NCBI GenBank assembly: GCA_028292405.1
Contig: JAQGMJ010000049.1
Coordinates: 134,344 to 198,343, forward strand
Direction of reading: 5' to 3'
DNA length: 64,000 bases
Origin: Betaproteobacteria bacterium
Lineage (GTDB): Bacteria; Pseudomonadota; Gammaproteobacteria; Burkholderiales; JAEUOS01
Positions 26,405 to 36,369 of this stretch are shown here, piece by piece (positions within the stretch are counted from its first letter, which is position 1; the number at the start of each line of letters is the position of its first letter). Position numbers and translations under genes: made by a program. The notes under the pieces are model-generated. The model was not told the DNA's origin and ran no database searches. It was given only the letters and a program-made list of their open reading frames with translations.

Positions 26405-27679
26405 ATGTCTACCTCCAGCACTTCAAGCGAACCCGATTCCCTTCCCCCACCGGCGCCCGGCGATGCTGTCGGCCTCTGGCAACTGCCGGTCTTTCGCACC
26501 TACGCCGGCATGCGCTTCTCCTGGATCTTCGCCCAGGAAATCCTTACCATCTCGCTCGGCTGGCTGATCTACGAGCGCACCCGCAGCACCTTCGCGCTGG
26601 GCATGGTCGGCTTCTCCGGCTTCGCGCCCTCCATCCTGCTGTCGCTGTTCACCGGCACCGCGGCGGACCGTTTCGACCGCGGCATGATCATGCGCTGGTG
26701 CGGCCTCACCCTGGCGGCGTGCGCGCTGGCGCTGTGCCTGCTGACCTTGTCCAGCCTGGTCTGGCCGGTCTACATGGTGGTGGTGGTGCAGGGCATCGCG
26801 CGCGCCTTCGCCCAGCCGGCCTCCAAGGCGATGGTGCCGAACCTCGCGCCGGCGCCTATGCTTTCGCGGCTGATCGCCGGTACCACGTTGGTCCAGCGGG
26901 TGGCGAGCATCTGCGGCCCGGCTGCCGGCGGCTTGCTGATCGGGCTGGGCGCGCCGGTGCCCTTCGCGGCCGCCTGCCTGTGCGCCTGCCTGGCGTTGGC
27001 GGCTGCCTTCTCCCTGGGGCCGCAGCGCGCGCGCGGCATGGCCAAGCAGCGGCCAGACCTGGCCATGCTGCTGGGCGGCTATCGCTATGTATGGTCGCGC
27101 CCGGTGATCCTGGGTTCGATGAGCCTGGACCTGATCGCCGTGCTGTTCGCTGGCGCCACCGCGCTGCTGCCGTTTTACGTGGCGGAGATTTTTCACGCCG
27201 GGCCATGGGCGCTGGGCGCGCTGCGCATGGCGATCGCCGCCGGCGCCCTGGCCACCGCCCTGCGCCTGGCGCGCAAGCCGATCGAACGTGGCTTTGGGCC
27301 GAAGCTGCTGGTCTCGGTCGGCCTCTACGGTCTGGCGACCATCGCCTTCGGCCTTTGCACCAACATCTGGTTCGGCATGCTGTTCCTGTTCATCCTCGGC
27401 GCGGCCGATTCGGTCAGCGTGGTGCTGCGCAATGCGCTGATCCAGGTCAACACGCCGGATGCGATGCAGGGGCGCGTGTCGGCGGTACACTCGGTTACCG
27501 TGGGGGCGTCGAATGATCTCGGCGAATTCGAGTCCGGCGTGCTGGCCTCGGCCATCGGCGGCGTGCCCGCGGTGGTGGTGGGCGGCGTCATGGCGACACT
27601 GGCCGCGCTCAGCTGGGCGCGGCTGTTTCCCGCGCTATGGCGCGCCGACCGTATCGCCGACACGCTGCCGGAAGATTAA
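26405..27679 (+). CDS. MFS transporter (EntS/MFS_3-like)
   Basis: 424 residues with about 12 transmembrane helices. The Pro/Ser-rich polar N-terminus (MSTSSTSSEPDSLPPP) precedes the first helix. The motif-A-like loop TAADRFDRGMIM between helices 2 and 3 and the later AADSVSVVLRNALIQ place it with the EntS-like exporters, which move siderophores or drugs out of the cell. No siderophore genes are near, so the substrate is open. The gene is divergent from acpH with about 200 bases between them. Confidence 0.87.
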   Translation: MSTSSTSSEPDSLPPPAPGDAVGLWQLPVFRTYAGMRFSWIFAQEILTISLGWLIYERTRSTFALGMVGFSGFAPSILLSLFTGTAADRFDRGMIMRWCGLTLAACALALCLLTLSSLVWPVYMVVVVQGIARAFAQPASKAMVPNLAPAPMLSRLIAGTTLVQRVASICGPAAGGLLIGLGAPVPFAAACLCACLALAAAFSLGPQRARGMAKQRPDLAMLLGGYRYVWSRPVILGSMSLDLIAVLFAGATALLPFYVAEIFHAGPWALGALRMAIAAGALATALRLARKPIERGFGPKLLVSVGLYGLATIAFGLCTNIWFGMLFLFILGAADSVSVVLRNALIQVNTPDAMQGRVSAVHSVTVGASNDLGEFESGVLASAIGGVPAVVVGGVMATLAALSWARLFPALWRADRIADTLPED

Positions 27680-27721
27680 GCGCCAGGGCCGGGCGGCTTC
27701 GCTGCCTACCGGCTTCCCGGT

Positions 27722-29260
27722 TCAGTCCTCGCGCCGCATGTGCGGGAACAGGATGACGTCGCGGATGTTCGGCGAGTTGGTCAGCAGCATCATCAGGCGG
27801 TCGATGCCGATGCCACAGCCGCCGGTGGGTGGCATGCCGTATTCCAGCGCGCGCACGAAGTCGGCGTCGTAGAACATCGCCTCTTCGTCGCCCGCGTCCT
27901 TGGCCGCGACCTGGGCCTTGAAGCGGGCGGCCTGGTCTTCGGCGTCGTTCAATTCCGAGAAGCCGTTGGCGATTTCGCGGCCGGTGATGAAGAGCTCGAA
28001 GCGCTCGGTGACGCCCTTGCGGGTGTCCGACTCGCGGGCCAGCGGCGAGACTTCGATGGGGTAGTCGATGATGTAGGTCGGCTGCCACAGCTTGGACTCG
28101 GCGGTCTCTTCGAACAGCGCCAGTTGCAGCGCGCCCAAGCCAGCGTTTTTCAGCGGCGGGTTGCTGACATTGGCGCCGAATTTCTTCAGCTCCGCGCGGA
28201 CGAATTCGATGTCGGCCAGTTGCTCGTCGCTATACTGCGGCGCATGCGCCTTGATCGCGCCGGTGATGGTCAGGCGCTCGAAGGGCTTGGACAGGTCCAG
28301 CTCGCGCTCGCCATATTGCAGTACGGCGCTGCCGGTGGCCTCGATGGCGGCGCGGCGGATCAGCTGTTCGGTGAAGTCCATCAGCCAGCGATAGTCCGCA
28401 TAGGCCGCGTAGAACTCCATCATGGTGAACTCGGGGTTGTGGCGCGGCGAGACGCCCTCGTTGCGGAAATTGCGGTTGATCTCGAAGACGCGCGGAAAGC
28501 CGCCGACGATGAGTCTCTTCAAGTAGAGTTCTGGCGCGATGCGCATGAACATCTGCATGTCCAGCGCGTTGTGGTGGGTAATGAAGGGCTTGGCCGCGGC
28601 GCCCCCGGGGATGGGGTGCAGCATTGGCGTCTCGACTTCGAGAAAGCCGGCTTCGGTCATCACGTTGCGAATCGAAGAGACGGCCTTGCTGCGCGCGACG
28701 AAGGTGGCGCGGGTCTCGTCGCTCATGATCATGTCGACGTAGCGCTGGCGGTATTTTTGCTCCTGGTCGGCCAGGCCGTGGTGCTTGTCCGGCAACGGGC
28801 GCAGGCTCTTGGTCAGCAGGCGCACTTCGCCGGCTTCCACGGTCAACTCGCCGGTGCGGGTGCGGAAGAGCTTGCCCTTGGCAGCGATGATGTCGCCCAG
28901 GTCCCAGTGCTTGAAGGCGTCGTGTACCTCGGCGCCCACCGCATCGCTCTTGATGTAGAACTGGATGCGCCCTTCGGCCTTGGCGCCGCTGCCGTCGGTC
29001 ACGGTGGCGAAGCTCGCCTTGCCCATCACGCGCTTCAACATCATGCGCCCGGCGATGGACACTTCGATGCCTTGGGCTTCCAGGTCTTCCTTGCTTACCT
29101 CGTCGTACTTCGCATGCAGGTCGGCGGCGCGGTCGGCCGGGACGAAGTCGTTGGGGAAGGGCACGCCCTTTTCGCGTAGCGCCGCCAGCTTGGCGCGGCG
29201 CTCGGCGATGATCTGGTTTTCGTCCTGGGGCGGGACGGGAGGCTGTTCGTTGTTCGACAT
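27722..29260 (-). CDS. lysS: Lysyl-tRNA synthetase, class II
   Basis: 512 residues. The N-terminal OB-fold anticodon-binding domain includes [14 protein letters not shown]. The class II catalytic core has motif 2 [20 protein letters not shown] and the C-terminal motif 3 [14 protein letters not shown]. It charges tRNA-Lys. ATG 29260 gives the family N-terminus; an upstream ATG at 29317 is not conserved. It follows prfB, the usual prfB-lysS order in proteobacteria, but two hairpins lie between them. Confidence 0.97.
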   Translation of the reverse strand: MSNNEQPPVPPQDENQIIAERRAKLAALREKGVPFPNDFVPADRAADLHAKYDEVSKEDLEAQGIEVSIAGRMMLKRVMGKASFATVTDGSGAKAEGRIQFYIKSDAVGAEVHDAFKHWDLGDIIAAKGKLFRTRTGELTVEAGEVRLLTKSLRPLPDKHHGLADQEQKYRQRYVDMIMSDETRATFVARSKAVSSIRNVMTEAGFLEVETPMLHPIPGGAAAKPFITHHNALDMQMFMRIAPELYLKRLIVGGFPRVFEINRNFRNEGVSPRHNPEFTMMEFYAAYADYRWLMDFTEQLIRRAAIEATGSAVLQYGERELDLSKPFERLTITGAIKAHAPQYSDEQLADIEFVRAELKKFGANVSNPPLKNAGLGALQLALFEETAESKLWQPTYIIDYPIEVSPLARESDTRKGVTERFELFITGREIANGFSELNDAEDQAARFKAQVAAKDAGDEEAMFYDADFVRALEYGMPPTGGCGIGIDRLMMLLTNSPNIRDVILFPHMRRED

Positions 29261-29296
29261 GGAGTGGCAATAAAAAAGGTGACGATGGGCCTCGAA

Positions 29297-29398
29297 CTTC
29301 GGGGCTAAAGGGGGCATCGCCCCCTTGTCGTTACTAAATGTTGCTTCAGGCTAGCTTCGGGGTCAAAGGGGGCGACGCTCCCTTTTCATTACTAAATG
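29297..29398 (-). repeat. Tandem duplication of the prfB stop codon and hairpin
   Basis: Two 44-base copies, 29297-29340 and 29355-29398, differ at only a few bases. Each, read on the minus strand, contains CATTTAGTAA (the prfB stop region) and a hairpin: AAGGGGGC/GCCCCCTT at 29308-29326 and AAAGGGGGC/GCTCCCTTT at 29365-29385. The right copy includes the real prfB stop; the left copy is a spare terminator-like duplicate. Confidence 0.85.
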
Positions 29399-30496
29399 CC
29401 TTGCTTGAGGCTGGCGGAAATGAAGTCGTCGAGATCGCCGTCCAGCACGGACTTGGTATTGCTGATTTCGACGTTGGTGCGCAAATCCTTGATGCGCGAC
29501 TGGTCCAGCACGTAGGAGCGGATCTGATGGCCCCAGGCGACGTCGGTCTTCGACGCTTCCAGGTTGTCTTGCTGTGCCTGCCGCTTGCGCAGTTCCAGCT
29601 CATACAGACGCGACTTCAGTTGCGCCATCGCCTCTGCGCGATTGCGGTGCTGCGAGCGGTCGCTCTGGCACTGCACCACGATGCCGGTGGGCGCGTGGGT
29701 GATACGGATGGCCGAATCGGTCTTGTTGATGTGCTGGCCGCCGGCGCCGGAAGCGCGAAAGGTGTCGATGCGCAAATCGGCCGGATTGATCTCGACCTCG
29801 ATGGAGTCGTCCACCTCGGGGTAAACGAACACGCTGGCAAACGAGGTGTGGCGTCCGCCGGAGGAGTCGAAGGGCGACTTGCGCACCAGGCGGTGCACCC
29901 CGGTCTCGGTGCGCAACATGCCGTAGGCGTAGTCGCCAACCACCTTGATGGCGGCCGACTTGATGCCCGCCACTTCACCCGGCGACTCTTCGAGGACTTC
30001 CGGCTTGAAGCCCTTGCGCTCGCAGTAGCGCAGGTATTGACGCATCAGCATCGAGGCCCAGTCCTGCGCCTCGGTGCCGCCGGCGCCGGCCTGGATGTCG
30101 ATGAAGCAATTGGCCGGGTCCAGCGGGTTGTTGAACATGCGGCGGAACTCGAGGTCCGCCACCGTCTTTTCCAACGCCTTCACATCGTCGGCGACGGCCA
30201 GCACGGTGTCGTCGTCGTTGTCGGCGCGGCCCATGTCGAACAGCTCCTTGGCGTCGGCCAGGCCGGAAGCAAGCTTGCCCAGGGTGCCGACGGTGCCGTC
30301 GAGTTCTTTTTTCTCGCGGCCCATTTCCTGGGCGCGCTTGGCATCGTTCCACAGCGATGGATCTTCCATCGCCGCGTTGACTTCATTCAGACGCTGGAAT
30401 TTGGCGTCGAAGTCAAAGATACCTCCGCAGGTCGGAGGTACGGGCGTCCAGGTCCGCCAGTTTGGCGGAGAGGGCGTTGAGCTGTTCTGCTTCCAT
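29392..30496 (-). CDS. prfB: Peptide chain release factor 2, with programmed +1 frameshift
   Basis: The gene starts at ATG 30496 ([18 protein letters not shown]) and reads 27 codons to CTT (30418-30416). There an in-frame TGA (30415-30413) must be skipped by a +1 shift, with T30415 passed over. The rest runs from 30414 to TAG 29392, for 367 residues in all. The site reads CGGAGGTATCTTTGAC: an internal Shine-Dalgarno-like GGAGG, the slippery CTT and the weak stop TGAC, as in E. coli. Release-factor motifs are GGQ ([15 protein letters not shown]) and [10 protein letters not shown] near the stop-recognition domain (SPF tripeptide). Release factor 2 reads TGA/TAA and so regulates its own synthesis. 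Confidence 0.97.
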
Positions 30497-30551
30497 GATG
30501 GGCCTGCTGCTTTTATGCGGAATAACCCGCGATTATACCCGTGCCGCCGGC

Positions 30552-32270
30552 CTAAATGGCCTCCCACGCCTCTACGTAGAGCCCCTCGCGGGCCAGGCCG
30601 TTGAACTCGTCCACGCCGAGGCGAAAGGCCACGCGGGCGCGCGCCGGCAGGGTCTCGGTGGAGTTGAACTGGATGGCGTCGAAGGAGCGGCCCTCCTTCT
30701 CCAGCTTCAGCTTCAGGTGCTTTTCCTTGATCAGGCGCTGGGAGGAGATGTTGAAGGTGTCGGCGAAGGTGGGGGCGGGAAAGCCCGAGCCCCAGACTTC
30801 GTTTTCGATGCTGCGCACCAGCGGCAGGTTGAGATAGGCTGCCTCCAGGGGGCCGTCGGTGACGATGTCGGCGGCCAGGTCGGCGGGCTTGAGCATGGCG
30901 CGCGCGGCTTCCTCGAACGCCACTGCGAACACCGCATGGTCGTTTGCACCTATGGTCAGGCCCGCGGCCATCGCGTGGCCGCCGAACTTGCGGATCAGCG
31001 CGGGCTGGGCCTTGCTCACCAGGTCCAGGCAGTCGCGCAGGTGCAAAGAAGAGATCGAGCGGCCCGAGCCCTTCAGGTCACCGTCTTCGCCGGGCGCGAA
31101 CACGATGGCGGGCCGGTCGTAACGCTCGCGCAAGCGCGAGGCAACAATGCCGACCACACCCTGATGCCAGGCGGCATTGGTCACGCAGACGGTGTAATTG
31201 GCGACGACGTCGATGGTTTCGAGCGCGGCCAGCGCCTCCTCCTTCATCTGCGACTCGATGTCGCGGCGCTCGCGGTTCAGCGCGTCGAGCTTTTGCGCCG
31301 CCGCCAATGCCTCGTTGCGATCCGTCGCCAGCAGGCACTCGATGCCCAGGGACATGTCGTCGAGCCGGCCCGCGGCGTTAAGGCGCGGCCCGGCGGCGAA
31401 GCCGAAGTCGAAACAGCTGGCCTTGCGCGGCTCGCGCGCCGCCACCGAGAACAAGGCGGCCACGCCAGGGCTGGCCTTGCCTTCGCGCACCCGCTTTAAG
31501 CCCTGCGCCACCATGATGCGGTTGTTGCGGTCCAGGCGCACTACGTCGGCCACCGTGCCGAGCGCCACCAGATCGAGCAGGACGGCGAGGTTCGGCTCCT
31601 GCGCCGTAAAAGCGGCGCGCTTGCGCAACTCGGCGCGCAGGGCCAGCAGCACATAGAACATCACGCCGACCCCGGCAATGCTCTTGCTGGCGAAGTTGCA
31701 GCCGGGCTGGTTCGGGTTGACGATCAGCGCATCGGGCAGGGTGGGGCCGGGCAGGTGGTGGTCGGTCACCAGCACCTCGATGCCGGCGGCGCGCGCTGCC
31801 GCCACGCCCTCGATGCTGGCGATGCCATTGTCCACGGTGATGATCAGGTCCGGCTTGCCCAGGCGCGGATGCCGCGCGGCCAGCGCGACGATCTCCGGCG
31901 TCAGGCCGTAGCCGAACTTGAAGCGGTTCGGCACCAGGTAGTCGACCACGGCTTTGGAGCCGGTGGCTTCGATCAGGGCGCGCAGGCCGCGCAGGCCGAC
32001 CACGCAGGCGGTGGCGCCGTCGCAGTCGTAGTCCGCGACGATCAGCATGCGCCTGCCCTGGGCGAAGGCGTCGGCGAGCAGCACGGCAGCCTTGCCGGCG
32101 TTCATCAGGCCCTCCGGCGGCAGCAGGCCGGGAAAGGCCGTATCAAGGTCGGCGCGGGTGGCGATGCCGCGCGCAGCGTAAATGCGCGAGAGTACCGGGT
32201 GGATGCCTTGCTGCTCCAGGTACATGCTGGTGCGCTGCGAATAGGGACGGGCGACGATGCGGCGATTCAT
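30552..32270 (-). CDS. recJ: Single-stranded-DNA-specific exonuclease RecJ
   Basis: 572 residues of the DHH phosphoesterase family. Metal-binding motifs are visible in order: [11 protein letters not shown] (about 78-88), [14 protein letters not shown], then the DHHA1 domain with GSGRSISS and GGHAMAAG. RecJ degrades single strands 5' to 3' in recombination and mismatch repair. ATG 32270 matches the family N-terminus ([11 protein letters not shown]). It lies 55 bases upstream of prfB in the same orientation, a common recJ-prfB-lysS order. Confidence 0.96.
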   Translation of the reverse strand: MNRRIVARPYSQRTSMYLEQQGIHPVLSRIYAARGIATRADLDTAFPGLLPPEGLMNAGKAAVLLADAFAQGRRMLIVADYDCDGATACVVGLRGLRALIEATGSKAVVDYLVPNRFKFGYGLTPEIVALAARHPRLGKPDLIITVDNGIASIEGVAAARAAGIEVLVTDHHLPGPTLPDALIVNPNQPGCNFASKSIAGVGVMFYVLLALRAELRKRAAFTAQEPNLAVLLDLVALGTVADVVRLDRNNRIMVAQGLKRVREGKASPGVAALFSVAAREPRKASCFDFGFAAGPRLNAAGRLDDMSLGIECLLATDRNEALAAAQKLDALNRERRDIESQMKEEALAALETIDVVANYTVCVTNAAWHQGVVGIVASRLRERYDRPAIVFAPGEDGDLKGSGRSISSLHLRDCLDLVSKAQPALIRKFGGHAMAAGLTIGANDHAVFAVAFEEAARAMLKPADLAADIVTDGPLEAAYLNLPLVRSIENEVWGSGFPAPTFADTFNISSQRLIKEKHLKLKLEKEGRSFDAIQFNSTETLPARARVAFRLGVDEFNGLAREGLYVEAWEAI

Positions 32271-32321
32271 GGGGCGATTGTAGGCTGCTTGGAGGCGCCT
32301 GACACGAACAGGCGGCCCAAA

Positions 32322-32352
32322 CAAAAAACCCGGCATCGAGCCGGGCTTTTTG
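32322..32352 (-). terminator. Rho-independent terminator after the kinase gene
   Basis: AAAAACCCGGC/GCCGGGCTTTTT with an ATCGA loop, flanked by A and T runs. It lies 19 bases past the kinase stop on the minus strand and separates it from recJ. Confidence 0.88.
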
Positions 32353-32370
32353 TTCGCGGGCGGGGCCTGC

Positions 32371-34572
32371 TTACTTCTTCGGCGCGGGCGGCGGGTAGAG
32401 CTTGCGCGCCCGGTCGATCTGCTCGGCGGCGTTGACGAACTCGCGCGCCGTGGTTTCCTTGATCTCGGTGCTGCCGGTGGCCGAGCCGATGATCACCGCC
32501 TTCAGCGCTTCCTTGCCTTCCGGCGTCTCGTCCATTTTCCACAGCGCCTGGGTGAACTTGACGGCCAGCTCCGGCGGGAAGTCCTTCGAAACGGCGATGG
32601 CATAACCGGGGAAGGGGTCGCTCTTGCTGAACTGCTTGACCTTGGCGCCGTAACGCTTGGTCGCGCTGTCCTGGCCGGACTCGGCGACGGCGACGGCATC
32701 GACCTTGCCTTCCATCAGCGCGTCGACCATTTCGTCCTGATCTTTGTACTCTTTCAGGTTGATCTCATCGACTTTGACGCTGTTGAGCAGCAGCCAGTGC
32801 AGGCTCACGGGGCCGACCGACGAGCCGCGGGTATATACCGCCAGATTCTTGCCCTTCAAGTCGGCCAGGGTGTTGATCGGGCTGTCGGCCTTGGTCAGGT
32901 AATAGGCGTGAATATTGCGGAACTTGCCCAGTGGGGCGTAGCTGTTGTCGCGCGCCGCATAGCCGATCTTGTCGGTCACCGCCATGATGATGTCGGGCTG
33001 CTTTTGACCTTCCTTCGGCGTGAAACTGTTAGTCAGCGTCATCGTGATGGGGCGGCCGATGGCCTGCGAGGCGATGCGGATCAGTGGCTCCATCGAGGAG
33101 CGCATCTGCAACTCTTCGGAAGCGCGGATCGCGCCCGGGTTGACCGCCATCACCAGGGCGTTGCCGCCGAGCAGCGAGCCGGGCTTGAAGAAGTGCAGCC
33201 CCACCGCCGCCACTGCCACTACCACCGCGGCGGCCAGGCCCAGCTTCATCCACAGCGGCGATTTCTTCTCGCCCTGGCTGCCGCCGCTGGAAGCGCCGAT
33301 CGTATTCTGGCCAACGAAGGCGGGCAGGAACTCGGCAATGCTTTGCGGGCGCTTGAGGTCGTCCGGGGTCAGCGCCCAGTCGACCGCCTTGAGGAAATTC
33401 ACACTGTACTTGCCCTGCGCGACGTCGACCGCGGGTTCCTGCGGGTCGCTCTGGATGCGCGCGGCGGCTTCCACCGGCTTGCGCCCGGCGACGAACCAGT
33501 AGAGCACGCCGCCCATTGCGTACAGGTCGGACCACGGGCCCTGGCGGCCATGCGTGTGGTATTGCTCGAAGGGGGCATAGCCGGGGGTGACGATAGACGT
33601 CATGCCGGAGGTCGAGCCGGAGGCGGAAGTCTGGCGTGCGGCGCCGAAGTCCAGCAGCACCAGGCTGCCGTCCGAATCGCGCACGTAAATGTTCGCGGGT
33701 TTGATGTCCCGGTGCAGGAAGCCGGCCTCGTGTACCTTGTCCAGGCCCTGCATCAGCGGCACGAACATCTGCACCAAGTGCGCTTCGTCAGGCGGGTTTT
33801 CGCCGCGCTCCAGGCGCTTTTTCAGCCACGAGTTCAGGCTTTCGCCGAATTCGTAGTCCATCACCATGTAGGCGGTGTTGTTGTCTTCGAAAAAGCGGTT
33901 AACGCGGACGATGTTCGGGTGGCGGAAGGTGGCGAGGGTGCGCGACTCGAGCAGGAAGCGGTCGAGACCGATGCGGTATTCCTCCTCGTCACGCGAGCTC
34001 TTGGCCCACACGGCCGCCGTTTCCTCGTTGCGCATGGCAAGGTCGTTCGGCAGGTATTCCTTGATCGCCACCTTGGCGTTCAGGTTGGTGTCGTGCGCGA
34101 GATACGAGACGCCGAAGCCGCCGATGCCCAGCACGCGCTCGATGCGGTACTCGTGCAGCATGTAGCCCACCGGCAGGGCCAGGCGGTTGTCGTCGGTACC
34201 GGCCTGCTGCGCTTTGCGCTTGAGTTCGGAGTAGGAAGGGCCTTCGTAGTCCGTGGCGAGGATGCCGCGGTGCTTGGGCGAGTTGAGGTCTTTACGGGTT
34301 TTCTCGTCGGGGTCGCCGGACACCGTGGCGTCGGGCGTGGCGGCGCGAAACTGGTTCAGCTGCGCCTGCAGTTGCTCGAAACTCAGGGCGGTATCTTCGA
34401 CAGCGCCGACGGCGCCGGGCGCGGCTTCAGTGGCGGCACCGGAGACGGCACCGGAGACGGCACCGGAGACGGCACCGGACACGGCAGAAGCGGCTGGGGC
34501 AGCAGGGCTCCCCGCCGGTGCGGCCAGGTCGATCACTCTCTTGCGGCGGGAAATATCATCTTGATCAGACAC
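32371..34572 (-). CDS. Transmembrane Ser/Thr protein kinase fused to a PhnD-like periplasmic binding domain
   Basis: 733 residues. Residues 1-60 are Ala-rich and include four SGAV repeats (about 31-46). The kinase domain spans about 140-420: P-loop GIGGFG (149-154), Lys171 (AIKEYLP), catalytic HRDIKPAN (287-294), DFG (308-310), and APE-like APFEQ. One transmembrane helix (about 442-460) follows. Residues 470-733 resemble the phosphate/phosphonate-type binding-protein family (DLKGKNLAVYTRGSSVGP, FPGYAIAVSKDFPP). With the kinase inside, the binding domain would face the periplasm, giving a one-protein receptor kinase like PASTA kinases but with a solute-binding sensor. All kinase residues needed for catalysis are present. 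Targets and ligand are unknown. Confidence 0.9.
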   Translation of the reverse strand: MSDQDDISRRKRVIDLAAPAGSPAAPAASAVSGAVSGAVSGAVSGAATEAAPGAVGAVEDTALSFEQLQAQLNQFRAATPDATVSGDPDEKTRKDLNSPKHRGILATDYEGPSYSELKRKAQQAGTDDNRLALPVGYMLHEYRIERVLGIGGFGVSYLAHDTNLNAKVAIKEYLPNDLAMRNEETAAVWAKSSRDEEEYRIGLDRFLLESRTLATFRHPNIVRVNRFFEDNNTAYMVMDYEFGESLNSWLKKRLERGENPPDEAHLVQMFVPLMQGLDKVHEAGFLHRDIKPANIYVRDSDGSLVLLDFGAARQTSASGSTSGMTSIVTPGYAPFEQYHTHGRQGPWSDLYAMGGVLYWFVAGRKPVEAAARIQSDPQEPAVDVAQGKYSVNFLKAVDWALTPDDLKRPQSIAEFLPAFVGQNTIGASSGGSQGEKKSPLWMKLGLAAAVVVAVAAVGLHFFKPGSLLGGNALVMAVNPGAIRASEELQMRSSMEPLIRIASQAIGRPITMTLTNSFTPKEGQKQPDIIMAVTDKIGYAARDNSYAPLGKFRNIHAYYLTKADSPINTLADLKGKNLAVYTRGSSVGPVSLHWLLLNSVKVDEINLKEYKDQDEMVDALMEGKVDAVAVAESGQDSATKRYGAKVKQFSKSDPFPGYAIAVSKDFPPELAVKFTQALWKMDETPEGKEALKAVIIGSATGSTEIKETTAREFVNAAEQIDRARKLYPPPAPKK
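34435..34482. repeat. 12-bp tandem repeat, four units, inside the kinase gene
   Basis: The unit GGCACCGGAGAC occurs three times and a fourth time as GGCACCGGACAC. It encodes the SGAV repeats of the kinase N-terminus in the minus-strand frame. The unit is a multiple of three, so changes in copy number alter tail length without breaking the frame. Confidence 0.9.
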
Positions 34573-34729
34573 CGGGAACTCCCTTGCAGGTGCTCAGTGC
34601 GCAGCGGCACGCCTGACCGCTTTTGCGCTGGCCCGAAAGGCGGCCGGAAAAACCAATGTTGGGTAGCAAAACTGGCAAACCTCGAATCCCTGTAGCCGCG
34701 ACCAACCAACATCGCAAACCGACAATTAT

Positions 34730-35755
34730 TCAACTATTCCCTGGATTTTGGCTTCTATCAAGGGCTCGCGCAAGCGATTTCCTGCGGAAAAAGTGAAATA
34801 AATCACTGCGATACAGGCGTACGCGCAGGCTTTCTCCAGGACTTGAAAAAACGGCCCAAAATGTCAATTTTTGTTTCTTTGGCGCCAGAGCGGCAGGACT
34901 CAGCCAATTGAGCTGCAAAACTGTTTGCCAGGCGGGATTCTGGGCGATTTCTGTCAAATCTATCAACGCCTTATCGCAGTGCATCGAATCCAGCAGCAGC
35001 GCCGCCTGCGCCCAGTCCGCGGGTAAGTCGGCAGCCTGCCCACCAGCGGCCCTACATATTTCCCTTACGTGTGATTGCGGCGACAGGACAATTTGGTGGT
35101 GTGGCGCGAGCGCGACGCCGGCGGCGGGACGCGTTCCGCCGCCCCAGAGCCATAAGCTGTTTACGGGCCAGCGCCGCTGGCTTTCGCGCTCCGCGTTGGC
35201 GGCGGCCTGGTAAAGCAGCATTTGCACTTCGCTGGACAGGCGTCTGGCCCAGGCGGCGTCGCCGCCCTGCGGCAGGACGGCGGCGGCGGGCTGGCCGGCG
35301 GCAAGACCGGGCGGGGACGCGGCAACATCGAATGGCCGGGGCAGGCGCAGCACCCATTCCCCAGGGGTCAGTGTCTGCAGCGCCATGCCATCGGCGGCCA
35401 GATGCACGTTCAACTCGGCCACCATTGATTCGGCCTGGGCGGCGGAAAGATCAGTCAGCGACCTGGGGTCGAACAGCAGGCGGTCGCCATCGAGTTGCTG
35501 ATGGATGGGGTCGGCGCACAGCCAGTAGGTGTCGCCGGCCGCCTCCGGCGCAAGGCGAAACGGCGCCGCCGGCCAGTCGCCCTGGCGCGCGATGCCGAAG
35601 CGGGCAAACCAGTAGCCGCCGGTATCGGTCGGCGCGGCGATGCGTTGCACCGGGCCGCGTGCATAGGCCTGGCCCAGGGCCGGCACCGCGTCGAAGTCCG
35701 CGATCCTGGTGCCGGGTGCGGCGGCGAGAATGAATTCGATTTCCATGGGCCGCAT
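34730..35755 (-). CDS. RpfE-type regulatory protein / phosphoglycerate mutase-like hypothetical
   Basis: About 341 residues from ATG 35755 (a second ATG at 35746 is possible). Conserved blocks WLCADPIHQQLDGDRLLF, GEWVLRLPRPFDV, and PVNSLWLWGGG are those of the betaproteobacterial proteins annotated as RpfE-type regulatory protein, distantly related to cofactor-independent phosphoglycerate mutases. The true biochemical role is not established. No signal peptide or membrane helix is seen. It is divergent from the nfeD-qmcA pair, with 142 bases between starts, and 157 bases upstream of the kinase gene in the same orientation. Confidence 0.75.
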   Translation of the reverse strand: MRPMEIEFILAAAPGTRIADFDAVPALGQAYARGPVQRIAAPTDTGGYWFARFGIARQGDWPAAPFRLAPEAAGDTYWLCADPIHQQLDGDRLLFDPRSLTDLSAAQAESMVAELNVHLAADGMALQTLTPGEWVLRLPRPFDVAASPPGLAAGQPAAAVLPQGGDAAWARRLSSEVQMLLYQAAANAERESQRRWPVNSLWLWGGGTRPAAGVALAPHHQIVLSPQSHVREICRAAGGQAADLPADWAQAALLLDSMHCDKALIDLTEIAQNPAWQTVLQLNWLSPAALAPKKQKLTFWAVFSSPGESLRVRLYRSDLFHFFRRKSLARALDRSQNPGNS

Positions 35756-35897
35756 TGTGCCTGCATGCGGCGCGCGGTTGCCGTTGCCGCGCGCCGCCGC
35801 ATCGGCTAGCATGGGGGCCAGCCTGCGGCAACGCCGCGGGCTCAACGAGATAAAACCAGGCTCGCCGCCGAGGGCGGGCCGAAGCAGGAGGAGGCGC

Positions 35898-36332
35898 ATG
35901 CAGCCTTACGTCGTCTGGTTCATTGCCGCTTTCGCCCTGATCGGGGCAGAACTGATGGCAGGCACCTTTTACCTCCTGGTGATCGGCCTTGGCCTGGCCG
36001 CGGGCGGCGTGGCGGCACTATGCGGCGTGGAATTCGGCGTGCAGATCGGCGTGGCGGCGCTGCTGTCGGTGGCCGGCATCGTGATCCTGCGCAAGACCCG
36101 CGCCGGCAACATGTTGCGCCAGGACAAGCCCGAGGTATCGATGGACGTCGGCCAGACCGTGCGGGTGGTCGAGCGCCGGGCCGACGGCAGCCTGCGGGTG
36201 GACTACCGCGGCTCGCAGTGGGATGCGGAAACCGAAGAACCCCTGCCCGAGGGCCCGGCCAAGGCCATCGGCACCTTGTACATCCGCGCGGTGCGCGGCA
36301 CCAAACTGATCGTTTCGGCGCAACGGGCTTAA
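35898..36332 (+). CDS. NfeD-family membrane protein
   Basis: 144 residues, start ATG 35898 after AGGAGG. Two to three transmembrane helices (VVWFIAAFALIGAELMAG; LLVIGLGLAAGGVAALCG; VGVAALLSVAGIVIL region) precede a small C-terminal OB-fold with VGQTVRVVERRADGSLRVDYRGSQWDA, the short NfeD/YbbK form. NfeD proteins partner with SPFH proteins; the partner qmcA follows by 37 bases, so the two form an operon that probably organises membrane microdomains. Confidence 0.9.
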   Translation: MQPYVVWFIAAFALIGAELMAGTFYLLVIGLGLAAGGVAALCGVEFGVQIGVAALLSVAGIVILRKTRAGNMLRQDKPEVSMDVGQTVRVVERRADGSLRVDYRGSQWDAETEEPLPEGPAKAIGTLYIRAVRGTKLIVSAQRA

Positions 36333-36369
36333 GCCGTTTACGGTCACCCTTTCAGGAGCCTTGAGGAGA

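Noticed and set aside
30412..30418. Sequencing error in prfB at the internal TGA
   Set aside because: The site matches the classical programmed frameshift in every element.
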